Assembly: GCF_029222925.1 (NCBI RefSeq)
Contig: NZ_JARHUI010000004.1
Location: 467,044-531,043 of the forward strand
Source of the DNA: Algoriphagus sp. CAU 1675
GTDB taxonomy: Bacteria; Bacteroidota; Bacteroidia; Cytophagales; Cyclobacteriaceae
DNA length: 64,000 bases
Direction of reading: 5' to 3'
The notes beneath the pieces are model-generated. The model did not search any database. It had not been told where the DNA came from and saw nothing but the letters and a program-made list of their open reading frames with translations. Below, one piece after another: positions 20,425-29,948 of the stretch (the stretch's first letter is position 1; every line of letters begins with the position of its first letter). The translations under genes were made by a program, and so were the position numbers.

Positions 20425-21486
20425 TCAGTGACTCCAGTTATAACTATCTATTTGCTCAAGACAAGCTTTCAACAATGCGATGGAGTCGGCAATATCCTTT
20501 TTATGAGCCATTTCAATCACTTGGTGAAGGTGACGGGTTGGAATGGAAATAGCACCGGCTATAGCACCCTGCTTGCCCATCCTTTGTACTCCGGCAGTAT
20601 CCGTTCCTCCTGCAGTCAGGATTTCAGGTTGCCAGGTAATCGCCTCCTTATCAGCTGTCTTCTTCATAAATTCCACCATTCGGTAATCACAGATTGTCAT
20701 GGCATCCATGATCTTAATTGCCGTACCTTTTCCGAGTTCAGTCACCTTTTCGTGAGGCTGGGCTCCCGGCACATCAAATGCAATGGTTGTATCCAAGGCA
20801 ATTCCAAAATCAGGATTGATTCCATGTGCAGCCACATTGGCTCCTCTGATTCCCACTTCCTCCTGAACCGTAAACGTTGCATAGACATCATAAGCGGGAT
20901 TCTCCAATTGCTTTAACGCTTCAATCAAAATAAATACAGCAACTCGATTGTCTATGGATTTACAGTTTACACAATCGCCCATTTCAATCAATTCCCTATC
21001 CCGAGTGATCGGATCCCCAACGGAAACCAATTTTTCCACTTCTTCTTTTGGCATTCCCAGATCGATGAAAAAATCGGTGGTTTTGGGCAGCTTATTTCTT
21101 TCTTCCTGAGTCATCACATGAATGGGCTTGCTTCCCATTACTCCCACTAAGTCTTTTTTACCATGAACAACCACCCGTTGTGCGGTCAAAGTCTTGGGAT
21201 CGAAGCCTCCCAAAGTGTGAAATCTCAGAAATCCCTGATCATCGATATGAGTTACCATAAATCCGATTTCATCCATGTGGGCAGCTACCATGACTTTTTT
21301 ACCATCGGGATTTCTAATCCCTTTTTTGAGAGCAATGACATTTCCCAGATTATCTGTTTTCACTTCATCCACCAATGGTTTTACCAGTTCAATGACCAAA
21401 TCGCGGACACGCTTTTCAAATCCAGGAGCACCGGCTATTTCCGTTAATTCTTTGAGTAGGGCTACATTTATTTCCATCTTATTCAA
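20425..21486 (-). CDS. M42 family metallopeptidase (glutamyl aminopeptidase-like)
   Basis: 353 residues. Cytoplasmic dinuclear metallo-aminopeptidase of the M42 (TET/FrvX/PepA) family. Visible metal ligands and catalytic residues: His in VMVAAHMDEIGF, Asp in CKSIDNRVA, the Glu pair in TVQEEVGIRGA, Asp in GIALDTTIAFD, and His in IPTRHLHQVIEM. The PDZ-like insert of the family lies between residues ~75 and 170. A second ATG three codons in (MEINVALL) could equally be the start. A perfect 20-bp palindrome lies 14 bases upstream of the start. Role: breakdown of small peptides. Confidence 0.93.
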   Translation of the reverse strand: MNKMEINVALLKELTEIAGAPGFEKRVRDLVIELVKPLVDEVKTDNLGNVIALKKGIRNPDGKKVMVAAHMDEIGFMVTHIDDQGFLRFHTLGGFDPKTLTAQRVVVHGKKDLVGVMGSKPIHVMTQEERNKLPKTTDFFIDLGMPKEEVEKLVSVGDPITRDRELIEMGDCVNCKSIDNRVAVFILIEALKQLENPAYDVYATFTVQEEVGIRGANVAAHGINPDFGIALDTTIAFDVPGAQPHEKVTELGKGTAIKIMDAMTICDYRMVEFMKKTADKEAITWQPEILTAGGTDTAGVQRMGKQGAIAGAISIPTRHLHQVIEMAHKKDIADSIALLKACLEQIDSYNWSH

Positions 21487-21499
21487 TTTTCAATCAGAC

Positions 21500-21519
21500 C
21501 TGAAAATAGCTATTTTCAG
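21500..21519. promoter_or_regulatory. Perfect 20-bp palindrome upstream of M42 gene
   Basis: CTGAAAATAG followed directly by CTATTTTCAG. There is no T-run on either side, so it does not look like a terminator. It sits between the purF terminator and the M42 start, where an operator would be expected. No second copy was noticed in the window. Confidence 0.4.
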
Positions 21520-21543
21520 CACAACTGAAACAGATAAAAAGAG

Positions 21544-21577
21544 AAAGGGCACAAAGAAAATTTCTCTGTGCCCTTTT
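21544..21577 (-). terminator. Terminator of purF
   Basis: On the minus strand AAAGGGCACAGAGAAA pairs with TTTCTTTGTGCCCTTT with one mismatch, 23 bases after the purF stop. The T-tail is short. Confidence 0.8.
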
Positions 21578-21599
21578 GTCTAATCTGAAAATTGAAAGC

Positions 21600-23483
21600 T
21601 TAATAAGCCCTAACAGTCTTTCCTTCCATGTAGTAGGCAAAAGCCTTGTTAACCACTTGAGTTCCTCCTGCAGTAGGATAGTCTCCTGTAAAATACCAGT
21701 CTCCAAGATGATCGGGGATACATCGATGCAAGTTGTCCACCGTTTGGTAAATCACCTTTACTTCCGCTTTGATATCCGGGGAGGTGACTATCTCAGCCAC
21801 CTTGTCGGAAATCTCCTGATCGGTAAATTGGCTGTAAACTGATTTCACGAAATTCTCTTGGGAATTAGGATAGGTAGTACATGCTTCATAAACCTCATCC
21901 AAAATATGAGTCATGTTTCTTTCCTTCAACAATGCCAGCGCAGCACGAAATGCGATGAATTCCTTCATTTTGGACATATCGATGCCGTAACAATCCGGAA
22001 ACCGAATCTGAGGTGCAGAGGAAACAATGACAATCCTTTTGGGACTCAATTTATCTAAAGTGGTTAGAATACTTTTTTCCAAAGTGGTTCCCCGCACAAT
22101 ACTGTCATCAATCACAACCAGTGTATCTACACCAGGCCTCACTACTTCATAGGTCGTATCGTATACGCTGGACACCATGGTATCCCGGTCGTCATCATTG
22201 GTAATGAAAGTACGCAACTTGACATCCTTGCTGACCAGTTTTTCTACCCTTGGACGAAAATTTAATAATTCTTCCAAATCTCCCACATGGGGTTTTCCCT
22301 CCAGAAACACCTCTTTTCGCTTGGCCACCAAATACTCCTCAAGGCCTTCAATCATCCCCAAAAAGGCTGTCTCAGCTGTATTTGGAATATAGGAGAATAC
22401 CGAGTTTTTCAGATCAAAATCAATCGCTTGAAGAATCTGGGGAACCAAAGCCTTACCTAGGTTTTTTCTTTCCTGATAAATGTCCGGATCAGTGCCTCTT
22501 GAGAAATAGATACGCTCGAAACTGCAGGATTTCTTTTCTCGGGCAGGCATAATTTCGGCCTCTGTATAGGAACCATCCTTGTTGATAACTAAGGCATGCC
22601 CAGGCTGAATTTCCTTGATGGCTTTGAAGTCTATGTTGAAAGCTGATTTGATGGCAGGTTTTTCGGAAGCCACCACAATCACCTCATCATCTGCATAATA
22701 AAAGGCCGGGCGAATTCCGGATGGGTCCCTTACTACAAATGCGGAACCGTTTCCAATAATCCCTGCCATGGCATACCCGCCGTCAAAATCACGGCAAGAT
22801 CTTCTCAGGATTCGTGCCACATCCAGTTCATCTTCGATTACTTGGGTGATTTGTTCGTTGGAATACTGATGCTTGTACTTGTCGAAAATCCGTTGATTTT
22901 CTTCATCCAAAAAGTGCCCTATCTTTTCCATTACCGTAACGGTATCGGTCTTTTCTTTGGGATGCTGTCCGAGTTGGACAAGTTTTTCAAAAAGTTGCTC
23001 TACATTGGTCATATTGAAATTCCCTGCCATGACCAGGTTTCGGCTTCTCCAGTTGTTTTGCTTGAGGAATGGGTGACAGGTCTCAATACTGTTTTCCCCG
23101 TGGGTTCCGTAGCGGAGATGGCCCAACCAAACCTCTCCAGAAAACGCGATATTTTCCTTCAAAAACTCGGCATCAGTCAAAGCCTCATCTCCTCCGAGTT
23201 TTTTGGCCTTCTTGTATTTCTTGTTGATCTTGTCAAAGATGTCATTGACAGCAGAAGACTCTACGGAACGATATCGGCTGATATATCTTGTTCCGGGCTT
23301 GGTGTTGATTTTGACATTGGCAACCCCGGCACCATCCTGGCCCCGGTTGATTTGTTTTTGCATCAGGACGTACATCCTGTTGGCAGCAAAGGCGGCAGTT
23401 CCATATTTATCAATGTAATACTGAGGGGATTTTCTCAGTCTTACCATGGCAATACCGCATTCGTGTTTGATTGCGTCACTCAT
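21600..23483 (-). CDS. purF: Amidophosphoribosyltransferase-type enzyme (long Bacteroidota form)
   Basis: 627 residues, against ~470-510 for classical PurF. It has an N-terminal class II glutamine amidotransferase (HECGIAMVRLR, NRGQDGAGVANV, LGHLRYGTHGENSIETCHPF, GNFNMTN) and a C-terminal phosphoribosyltransferase with the PRPP loop VVIDDSIVRGTT and the conserved KECGIDMS-like segment here reading DCYGIDMS. The reaction would be PRPP + glutamine to phosphoribosylamine, step one of purine synthesis. The nucleophile is Cys9, so an 8-residue propeptide (MSDAIKHE) must be removed, as in B. subtilis PurF. Extra length comes from lysine-rich insertions in the glutaminase half. A TAAATTTG box lies 34 bases upstream. 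Confidence 0.88.
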   Translation of the reverse strand: MSDAIKHECGIAMVRLRKSPQYYIDKYGTAAFAANRMYVLMQKQINRGQDGAGVANVKINTKPGTRYISRYRSVESSAVNDIFDKINKKYKKAKKLGGDEALTDAEFLKENIAFSGEVWLGHLRYGTHGENSIETCHPFLKQNNWRSRNLVMAGNFNMTNVEQLFEKLVQLGQHPKEKTDTVTVMEKIGHFLDEENQRIFDKYKHQYSNEQITQVIEDELDVARILRRSCRDFDGGYAMAGIIGNGSAFVVRDPSGIRPAFYYADDEVIVVASEKPAIKSAFNIDFKAIKEIQPGHALVINKDGSYTEAEIMPAREKKSCSFERIYFSRGTDPDIYQERKNLGKALVPQILQAIDFDLKNSVFSYIPNTAETAFLGMIEGLEEYLVAKRKEVFLEGKPHVGDLEELLNFRPRVEKLVSKDVKLRTFITNDDDRDTMVSSVYDTTYEVVRPGVDTLVVIDDSIVRGTTLEKSILTTLDKLSPKRIVIVSSAPQIRFPDCYGIDMSKMKEFIAFRAALALLKERNMTHILDEVYEACTTYPNSQENFVKSVYSQFTDQEISDKVAEIVTSPDIKAEVKVIYQTVDNLHRCIPDHLGDWYFTGDYPTAGGTQVVNKAFAYYMEGKTVRAY

Positions 23484-23516
23484 TGGAGAACCTTAGTGGG
23501 TTTATATTTGAGAATT

Positions 23517-23524
23517 CAAATTTA
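23517..23524 (-). promoter_or_regulatory. Bacteroidota -7 box before purF
   Basis: Minus-strand TAAATTTG matches TAnnTTTG, 33 bases upstream of the ATG at 23483. Confidence 0.45.
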
Positions 23525-23637
23525 AGCTTATTTAAAAGATAAACCTCCCAAATAGTTCCAATACTTCTCACTCAATTTCAAAATTCGGCTAGCCAGCCAA
23601 ATTAAATTTCCGAATCAAGGAATTGCCGTCGCAAAAA

Positions 23638-24177
23638 TCAGAACCTAAGCATAACATATCCCTGGGGAACGTAGGTTGTCGCGGTAGTCAACATGGAATG
23701 GGCTATCTCCACTCCTGGCCAAATGTCTTCTTTACTCAGTTTCCTGGCTATCATAGACTGTCCGCAAACCAATATCTCGGCACCCGCTTCTTCCAAAGCC
23801 TCAAACACCTTTAAATTGGGGTTATCCACTTCAAAGCGATCCTTGTATTTCGAATCGTTTAGAATAGAAAAAATCGCGCCTCCATGCACTATAACTTTCA
23901 CATGCAACCTCTCCTTGGGTACTCCTGCCAAACCATGCAGGTTCATGAGTCTTGCGACATTTTCCACAAATCTGCTAACTTCTTTTGGATCCTCCGCAGG
24001 GGAAATGAGGTCCACCAGAACTTTGTATTCCAAACTAGGGTCTGGACGTTCAGTTGCATCTTCAATTACAAATACTCCCCCAAAACCTTTAACAATTGGG
24101 TAATTTGGAGTTTGGGCCATTAGGGAACTAGAAAGTCCCATGAGGATCAAAAATGCAGGAATCAGTATCTTTTTCAT
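23638..24177 (-). CDS. Exported DsrE-family protein
   Basis: 179 residues from the ATG at 24177, which opens a good signal peptide (ILIPAFLILMGLSSSLMAQ); an in-frame start 13 codons earlier would bury it. The mature part shows the DsrE/DsrF-like fold: YKVLVDLISPAEDP, VARLMNLHGLAG, LHVKVIVHGGAIFSILND, NLKVFEALEEAGAEILVCGQSM, then a terminal ATTYVPQGYVMLRF. The conserved cysteine in EILVCGQS is present. Cytoplasmic relatives move sulfur; the role of exported single-domain members in Bacteroidota is not established. Located between purF and tRNA-Leu as a single gene. Confidence 0.85.
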   Translation of the reverse strand: MKKILIPAFLILMGLSSSLMAQTPNYPIVKGFGGVFVIEDATERPDPSLEYKVLVDLISPAEDPKEVSRFVENVARLMNLHGLAGVPKERLHVKVIVHGGAIFSILNDSKYKDRFEVDNPNLKVFEALEEAGAEILVCGQSMIARKLSKEDIWPGVEIAHSMLTTATTYVPQGYVMLRF

Positions 24178-24237
24178 GTGGGTAGGTTTGATGAACGAAA
24201 AGTAAACAAAAATCAAATCGAAAAATGCCCATTAATC

Positions 24238-24267
24238 AAAAAAGCCTCTCCTGAAATCAGGAAAGGC
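24238..24267 (-). terminator. Terminator after tRNA-Leu
   Basis: On the minus strand AGCCT-TTCCTGA pairs with TCAGGA-AGGCT (one internal mismatch), followed by a T6 run, directly after the tRNA. Confidence 0.85.
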
Positions 24268-24270
24268 TCT

Positions 24271-24354
24271 GTGCGCACGAGAAGATTCGAACTTCCACAC
24301 CCGTAGGGCACCACCCCCTCAAGATGGCGTGTCTACCAGTTTCACCACGTGCGC
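24271..24354 (-). tRNA. tRNA-Leu (GAG)
   Basis: The minus strand folds as a class II tRNA of ~84 nt. The acceptor stem GCGCACG/CGTGCGC is perfect with discriminator A. The D-arm contains GGTGAAACTGGTAGACAC. The anticodon stem is CCATC/GGTGG with loop TTGAGGG, giving anticodon GAG. A long variable arm has stem GCCC/GGGT. The T-arm is GGAAG-TTCGAAT-CTTCT. CCA is not encoded. Confidence 0.95.
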
Positions 24355-24366
24355 GGTTAGGGTCTG

Positions 24367-24374
24367 CAAAAGTA
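24367..24374 (-). promoter_or_regulatory. Bacteroidota -7 box before tRNA-Leu
   Basis: Minus-strand TACTTTTG matches TAnnTTTG, 12 bases from the mature tRNA 5' end. Confidence 0.55.
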
Positions 24375-24427
24375 GAAAGCCTACCCATTCGAAGCAAACG
24401 CTTTTCTATCCTTTTTTAGCTTTTTTT

Positions 24428-25312
24428 TCAGCCGTAAACTTTTTTCTCGGCAGCTAAGAGGGTATTGTAAAGTAAGGACGCAATGGTCATAGGACCTACT
24501 CCACCCGGAACAGGTGTAATCGCAGATGCTTTCTCCGCAACCTCCCCAAATTTAACGTCACCAATTAGTCTGAACCCTGACTTTTTAGAGGTATCCGCGA
24601 TTCTATGGATTCCCACATCAATGACTACTGCACCCGGTTTCACCATATTGGCGGTAACAAATTCAGGCTTGCCGATAGCTACAATCAGAATATCAGCTGT
24701 TTGGGTGATTTCAGAAAGATTCACGGTACGGCTATGAGTCAAAGTCACAGTAGAATTCCCAGGATATCCATTGCGAGCCATCAAAATACTCATGGGGCTA
24801 CCCACGATATGGCTTCTTCCTATAACTACACAGTGTTTTCCGGAGGTCTCAATATTGTACCTTTTCAACAATTCAATGATTCCATAAGGCGTAGCTGCAA
24901 CATAAGCGGGCCAGTTAAGGGCCATTCGACCTACGTTGGAAGGAGTGAATCCGTCAACGTCCTTTTCAGGCTTGATCTTGTCAGTTACCTTTTCTACTGA
25001 AATATGATTTGGCAGAGGAAGCTGTACAATCAGCCCGTCAATTTCAGGATTCTCATTGATATCCTCCACGACTTTAAGCAATTCCTCTTCGGAAACAGTA
25101 TCTTCTAGACGTACCAGTGTAGACTCAAAACCAACCTGTTCGCAGGCTTTCACTTTCGCGTTTACATAGGTTTGGCTTGCTCCATCATTACCCACCAAAA
25201 TCGCCGCCAGATGCGGTACTTTGCCTCCTTCGGCTTTGATTTCAGATACTCTTCCCGCGATTTCGGATTGAATTTCCTGGGAGGTCTTTTTACCGTCTAT
25301 TAGTATAGCCAT
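24428..25312 (-). CDS. folD: Bifunctional methylenetetrahydrofolate dehydrogenase / methenyltetrahydrofolate cyclohydrolase
   Basis: 294 residues, typical size. It interconverts 5,10-methylene- and 10-formyl-tetrahydrofolate with NADP, in the cytoplasm, supplying one-carbon units for purines and fMet-tRNA. The catalytic YxxxK motif is in [13 protein letters not shown]. The active-site and substrate loops [12 protein letters not shown] and KDVDGFTP are present. The NADP-binding fold carries [15 protein letters not shown], and the family-defining end is [19 protein letters not shown]. It sits alone, with 91 featureless bases separating it from lepA on the same strand. Confidence 0.98.
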   Translation of the reverse strand: MAILIDGKKTSQEIQSEIAGRVSEIKAEGGKVPHLAAILVGNDGASQTYVNAKVKACEQVGFESTLVRLEDTVSEEELLKVVEDINENPEIDGLIVQLPLPNHISVEKVTDKIKPEKDVDGFTPSNVGRMALNWPAYVAATPYGIIELLKRYNIETSGKHCVVIGRSHIVGSPMSILMARNGYPGNSTVTLTHSRTVNLSEITQTADILIVAIGKPEFVTANMVKPGAVVIDVGIHRIADTSKKSGFRLIGDVKFGEVAEKASAITPVPGGVGPMTIASLLYNTLLAAEKKVYG

Positions 25313-25403
25313 AGCTTTTGTGTTTAGATTTTATGGAAAGAAAAGAACCGAAGAAAAGCAAATGGATTTCAGAGTCCTATTCGATTGATTGCTTTAAGTT
25401 ACA

Positions 25404-27197
25404 TTAATCCAACTTCAATACCGCCATAAATGCCTCCTGAGGAACTTCCACATTGCCGACTTGTCTCATTCTCTTCTTTCCTTTTTTCTGCTTTTCCAAG
25501 AGTTTTCGCTTTCTGGAAATATCTCCACCATAACACTTCGCCAACACATTTTTACGAAGGGCTTTTACGGTCTCTCGGGAAATAATCTTGGTACCAATTG
25601 CTGCCTGGATTGCAATTTCGAACATTTGACGAGGCACCAGTTCCTTGAGCTTTTCACAAAGTCGCTTGCCCCATTCATAAGCCTTGTCCCTGTGGACGAT
25701 TGCGGAAAGTGCATCTACAGGCTCCCCATTGAGCATGATATCCAGCCTAACCATATGGGATGGTTGGAAACCTTTGAGTTCATAGTCCAAAGAAGCATAT
25801 CCTCTGGAAATGGTCTTCAATTTATCAAAGAAGTCAAAAACAATCTCTGCCAAAGGCATATCAAAGGTCAACTCCACCCGTTCTGCAGTCAGGTAAACCT
25901 GGTTTTTGATCTGTCCTCGCTTCTCCATACAAAGTTGGATTACGGGACCCACATATTCAGCTGCGGTGATAATGGAAGCCTTGACAAATGGCTCTTCAAT
26001 ATGCTTGTATTTATTTGGGTCGGGCATATCAGAAGGGGCGTTGATCACCTGATAGGTATCATTGGTCATCAATGCTCTGAACTGGACCGAAGGCACAGTA
26101 GTGATCACCGTCATGTCAAATTCCCGCTCCAATCTCTCCTGTACGATTTCCATGTGAAGCATTCCCAGGAAACCGCAACGGAAACCAAAGCCCAAAGCTG
26201 CGGAGGTTTCGGGTTCCCAAACCAAGGAAGCGTCATTCAGTTGAAGCTTTTCCATAGATGCCCTGAGTTCTTCAAACTCCGTAGTATCCACAGGATAGAT
26301 ACCGGCAAATACCATTGGCTTTACGTTTTCGAAACCTTGAATAGCCTTTTCACAAGGACGCTTGGTATGAGTAATGGTATCCCCCACTTTCACTTCCTTC
26401 GCCACTTTGATTCCGGAAATCAGATACCCAACATTTCCCGCACTCATTTCCTGTTGGGGAATTTGATTAACTCCTAAAATCCCGATCTCATCGGCATCGT
26501 ATTCCTTGCCTGTATTGACAAACTTGATTTTGTCTCCTTTCTTAAGTGTCCCGTTGAATATTCGGAAGATTACTTCCACTCCACGAAAGGAATTGAATTC
26601 AGAGTCAAAAATCATCGCCTGAAGTGGAGCTTCCGGATCTCCGGTTGGAGCTGGGATTTTTTCCACCACAGCATTCAGAATATCCTCAATCCCCAAACCT
26701 TCTTTTCCAGAAGCCAAGATGATATCTTCCCTGTCGCAACCAATTAAGTCGATCACTTCGTCAGCAACAACTTCAGGGTCTGCCCCGGGAAGATCTATTT
26801 TGTTCAATACAGGAATGATTTCCAAATCGTGACCCAATGCCAGGTAAAGGTTGGAAATAGTCTGCGCTTCAATCCCCTGAGAGGCATCCACAATCAATAA
26901 AGCTCCTTCACAAGCTGCAATGGAACGGGAAACTTCATAGGAAAAATCCACGTGTCCCGGAGTATCAATTAGGTTCAGGATATATTCCTCGCCCTTGTAG
27001 TTGTATTTCATTTGGATGGCGTGGGACTTAATCGTGATACCACGTTCTCGTTCCAGATCCATGTCATCCAACAACTGGTTCTGCATCTCCCGGTCCGTAA
27101 CCGTATTGGTAAACTGCAGCAACCTATCAGCCAATGTACTCTTCCCATGGTCGATATGGGCGATGATACAGAAATTTCTAATATTTTTCATAGTCAT
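25404..27197 (-). CDS. lepA: Elongation factor 4 (LepA) GTPase
   Basis: 597 residues, the usual length. Translational GTPase that back-translocates or remodels ribosomes. G1 is [10 protein letters not shown]2/switch I region [12 protein letters not shown]3 DTPGHVDF, G4 NKIDL, G5 ASGKEGLG. Domains II, III and V follow, ending in the LepA-specific C-terminal domain ([20 protein letters not shown] in pieces, [19 protein letters not shown]). The ATG at 27197 or one two codons later (27191) may be used. A TACTTTTG box only 9 bases upstream implies a nearly leaderless transcript. Confidence 0.98.
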   Translation of the reverse strand: MTMKNIRNFCIIAHIDHGKSTLADRLLQFTNTVTDREMQNQLLDDMDLERERGITIKSHAIQMKYNYKGEEYILNLIDTPGHVDFSYEVSRSIAACEGALLIVDASQGIEAQTISNLYLALGHDLEIIPVLNKIDLPGADPEVVADEVIDLIGCDREDIILASGKEGLGIEDILNAVVEKIPAPTGDPEAPLQAMIFDSEFNSFRGVEVIFRIFNGTLKKGDKIKFVNTGKEYDADEIGILGVNQIPQQEMSAGNVGYLISGIKVAKEVKVGDTITHTKRPCEKAIQGFENVKPMVFAGIYPVDTTEFEELRASMEKLQLNDASLVWEPETSAALGFGFRCGFLGMLHMEIVQERLEREFDMTVITTVPSVQFRALMTNDTYQVINAPSDMPDPNKYKHIEEPFVKASIITAAEYVGPVIQLCMEKRGQIKNQVYLTAERVELTFDMPLAEIVFDFFDKLKTISRGYASLDYELKGFQPSHMVRLDIMLNGEPVDALSAIVHRDKAYEWGKRLCEKLKELVPRQMFEIAIQAAIGTKIISRETVKALRKNVLAKCYGGDISRKRKLLEKQKKGKKRMRQVGNVEVPQEAFMAVLKLD

Positions 27198-27205
27198 TCT
27201 TGGCG

Positions 27206-27213
27206 CAAAAGTA
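27206..27213 (-). promoter_or_regulatory. Bacteroidota -7 box before lepA
   Basis: Minus-strand TACTTTTG matches TAnnTTTG; the lepA start codon is 9 to 15 bases downstream, so the mRNA leader would be extremely short or absent. Confidence 0.5.
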
Positions 27214-27366
27214 GTAAAAAAAGGGGGATTTAAGCGCTAAATTTTAATCCTTGCTAAGTTGGCCTGCCTTCAGTTTTCACATAGGTACAGGAGTGATATT
27301 TCCAGGTTTTCTTCTAGCATTTAGAATCCCCATCTTGAAAATCTACTCTCGCTTCCCCAGAAGTTT

Positions 27367-27374
27367 TACTTTTG
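27367..27374 (+). promoter_or_regulatory. Bacteroidota -7 box before DUF4924 gene
   Basis: TACTTTTG matches TAnnTTTG, 16 bases before the ATG at 27391. It is divergent to the lepA promoter box. Confidence 0.5.
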
Positions 27375-27390
27375 CACAAAATCTGAAATT

Positions 27391-27927
27391 ATGAAAACCA
27401 TCGCCGAAAAAAAGCGCCTGGAAAACATTGCAGAATACATCCTATATCTCTATCAAATGGAGGACCTGATCCGGTCCTATCAGGGCAATATGGAAGAAAT
27501 CAAACAGTATGTGGTATCGCACTATCCTGTTGAAAGCCAGGAAAAAGAAGATATCTCCCTTTGGTTTGAAGAGCTCCGAAACAAAATGAAGGAGGAAGGA
27601 ATCATGGAAAAGGGTCATTTGGAAGAAACAAAAAAAATAGTAGAAGAACTTTCTACTATCCATTGGCAACTCCTGAAAACCGACAAAACCTACTTCGAAA
27701 CTTATCAGCAAGCAAAACCTCATATCATCCAAGCAGTCGTGGATGCAGAAGGAAAGGATCTGGGTAATGAAGTGCAAATTTGCCTGAACGGAGTTTATGG
27801 CTTGCTCCTTTGTCGTTTGTTAGGCAAAAAAGTTAGCGACACCCAAATGGCAGCAGCTACAGCTTTCGGACAACTTTTAAGTCTGCTAAATCTGGTTTAC
27901 CAGCAGGAGATTATTTCCAGGAATTAA
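27391..27927 (+). CDS. DUF4924 family protein
   Basis: 178 residues, soluble and helical. The start KKRLENIAEYILYLYQMEDLIRSY and the later block NGVYGLLLCRLLGKKVS followed by TAFGQLLSLLNLVY match the DUF4924 pattern as I know it from Bacteroidota. Function unknown. It is divergent from lepA and convergent with the helicase gene, separated by only 28 bases, with no clear terminator in between. Confidence 0.85.
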   Translation: MKTIAEKKRLENIAEYILYLYQMEDLIRSYQGNMEEIKQYVVSHYPVESQEKEDISLWFEELRNKMKEEGIMEKGHLEETKKIVEELSTIHWQLLKTDKTYFETYQQAKPHIIQAVVDAEGKDLGNEVQICLNGVYGLLLCRLLGKKVSDTQMAAATAFGQLLSLLNLVYQQEIISRN

Positions 27928-27955
27928 ATTTTGGTGTTTAATTAACCGGAATTAT

Positions 27956-29890
27956 TCACTCAAGGTCCATAAATTCCCATACACTTCTGTACCCTCCTTT
28001 TTTCTCAAAATATCCCAATAAGGAATCAAAAAAAGGATTGCTGGCCAAAGTACCACTATCTCCAACCAAGACCAGCTTTCTCTTTGCTCGGGTCAAGGCC
28101 ACATTCATTCTCCGGGCATCCGAAAGGAAACCTATCTCACCCATTGAATTGGATCGGGTCAGGGAAATCATCATCAGATCACGTTCCTGTCCCTGAAACC
28201 CATCCACTGTGTCGATTGTAATCAAATCAGAAAAAGCTCTCAGATTAGGAAAGTCTACAGTCTCAAAAATCAACCTTCTAAGCACCCGAACCTGGGCTGA
28301 ATAGGGTGCAATTAAACCAATGGTCCAATTGTTTTCCTTGAACTTGGCTACCCCTATCCGTTTTACCAAATCATTGAGGTATTTACAGGCAAAGCGGGCC
28401 TCCTCAGGATTGAATGTACTCAGGCTTTCAGCCTCAAGCTGCTCGGAAAATCCCGAACCAGCTGTATCTATCCATTCCAAAACACCTTCCTCAGGAAAAA
28501 AGTGGGTTTGCGTATTCTCCGCCGCCACTAATTGCTCCTTGTAAAAATAACCATTGGAAAAACCCATAATATCTGCATGCATCCGGTATTGTACCTGAAG
28601 CAATTGCGCTGTAATGGGTTTTCGTTTGATGATTTTTTCGAATAAGGTTTCCGAAAGACCTTCTTGGGCTGCTTCGTAGGACTTGATGGTTGGAGGCAAT
28701 TGAAAATGGTCTCCGGCAAGCACAACTTTTTTGGCCTTCAGGATTGGCACCCATGTAGCCGCTTCCAGACCTTGTGCTGCCTCATCGATAAAAACCACAT
28801 CAAATATCATCCCTTTAAGGTGATAAGAGGATGCCCCAACAAGTGTCGTGGCAAATACTTTGGTGCGCTGAAAAATATCGTACTGGATGTATTCCTCTAA
28901 CTGCTTGGAAGCCTCCCTCAAACGGGTCACTTCCGCAAACAGCAATTTACGTTGTGCCCGCTCTTCCGGTCCAAAATTTCTTTTATATTGCTTGGCCAGC
29001 TTTAGATATTGGTCTGTTTCTTTTCTAAGCTTCTTCAGGTCCCGATAACTCGTATGAAAAACGGTTTTGGCATCCAAAGTCTGATTCAGGATTTTTTCCT
29101 CAACCCTTGCGGGATGGCCAAGCCTCAGGGTTTCTATACCTTTGTCAGTTAGATTCTCCACCAACAAATCCACCGAAGCATTACTGGGTGCACATACCAA
29201 TACCGATTGGTTTTGGGATACCGCATCTGCAATGGCAGCAATCAAAGTTGTAGTCTTACCCGTTCCCGGAGGGCCATGGACAATGGCAACATCCCGGGCA
29301 TTGGCGATTTTTTGACAAGCTTGGTTCTGGGAAAAATTAAGCTGATCCAGTTCAAACCATTTCTTTTCGGAGAATTTGGGAGAAGCCTCTCCCAAAAAAA
29401 TATCCCTCAGTTCCTTTAGTCGGGGCTGTTCAGGATCCATGACTTTTTTCAAAGCAAATTCCATCTCTCGGTAACTGGCCTCATCAAACAATAAGTCCAC
29501 TCCCAATCTACTACTGTCCATCCAATCCGGAAGTTCGTCACACTGAAGAGTCACGACCATACTGTCTTTTTTGACCTGGTTGATCACCCCATTGATCCGA
29601 TTTTCGGAGGTATTATATCCTTCCTGGGTACTGAAAAAAGCCACTGATTTCCCAGACTGAAATGCCGAAGACTGGAATTGGTCCAACTTCTCAATTTCTA
29701 CCAAAAGCCGCTCTCCCATTCCTATTTTCGACTTTTTGACCAAAATAGGATGCCAAGTGATCCCTTCTTTCTTCTTGTCAGCAAGAGAAGTATTCAGGAA
29801 TTTCTTTTTGTACTGGGCCAGATCTTCCTGCCATTCCTTTTTAAGAAGTTTCAGTCCATTCTTTAATTCTTCCCTGACTTTGTCCATCAA
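27956..29890 (-). CDS. SF1B UPF1/IGHMBP2-like DNA/RNA helicase
   Basis: 644 residues. An N-terminal beta-barrel-like region (~1-190: EITWHPILVKKSKIG, ALKKVMDPEQPRL) precedes a UPF1-like helicase core. Motif I is VHGPPGTGKTTTLIAAI, Ia LVCAPSNASVDLLVENL, II FIDEAAQGLEAAT, III VLAGDHFQLPPT, and IV-VI are LLQVQYRMH, TIDTVDGFQGQERD and ALTRAKRKLVLVGD. The order matches the bacterial IGHMBP2-like helicases that Bacteroidota encode as single genes. It is probably a nucleic-acid helicase in RNA or DNA processing; direction and substrate are not inferable. The second codon is also ATG. Confidence 0.92.
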   Translation of the reverse strand: MMDKVREELKNGLKLLKKEWQEDLAQYKKKFLNTSLADKKKEGITWHPILVKKSKIGMGERLLVEIEKLDQFQSSAFQSGKSVAFFSTQEGYNTSENRINGVINQVKKDSMVVTLQCDELPDWMDSSRLGVDLLFDEASYREMEFALKKVMDPEQPRLKELRDIFLGEASPKFSEKKWFELDQLNFSQNQACQKIANARDVAIVHGPPGTGKTTTLIAAIADAVSQNQSVLVCAPSNASVDLLVENLTDKGIETLRLGHPARVEEKILNQTLDAKTVFHTSYRDLKKLRKETDQYLKLAKQYKRNFGPEERAQRKLLFAEVTRLREASKQLEEYIQYDIFQRTKVFATTLVGASSYHLKGMIFDVVFIDEAAQGLEAATWVPILKAKKVVLAGDHFQLPPTIKSYEAAQEGLSETLFEKIIKRKPITAQLLQVQYRMHADIMGFSNGYFYKEQLVAAENTQTHFFPEEGVLEWIDTAGSGFSEQLEAESLSTFNPEEARFACKYLNDLVKRIGVAKFKENNWTIGLIAPYSAQVRVLRRLIFETVDFPNLRAFSDLITIDTVDGFQGQERDLMMISLTRSNSMGEIGFLSDARRMNVALTRAKRKLVLVGDSGTLASNPFFDSLLGYFEKKGGYRSVWEFMDLE

Positions 29891-29948
29891 TCCGTATTTT
29901 AGGGTGAAGCTAAGAAATCCTGAGTAGGTTTACTGATATTATATAAGT

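Noticed and set aside
22842..23525. A 227-codon frame antisense to purF
   Set aside because: No recognisable domain, and it runs fully opposite conserved glutaminase motifs.
25461..26477. A 338-codon open frame antisense to lepA
   Set aside because: It is rich in His, Cys and Phe as expected from the reverse of a conserved gene; lepA motifs on the other strand are complete.
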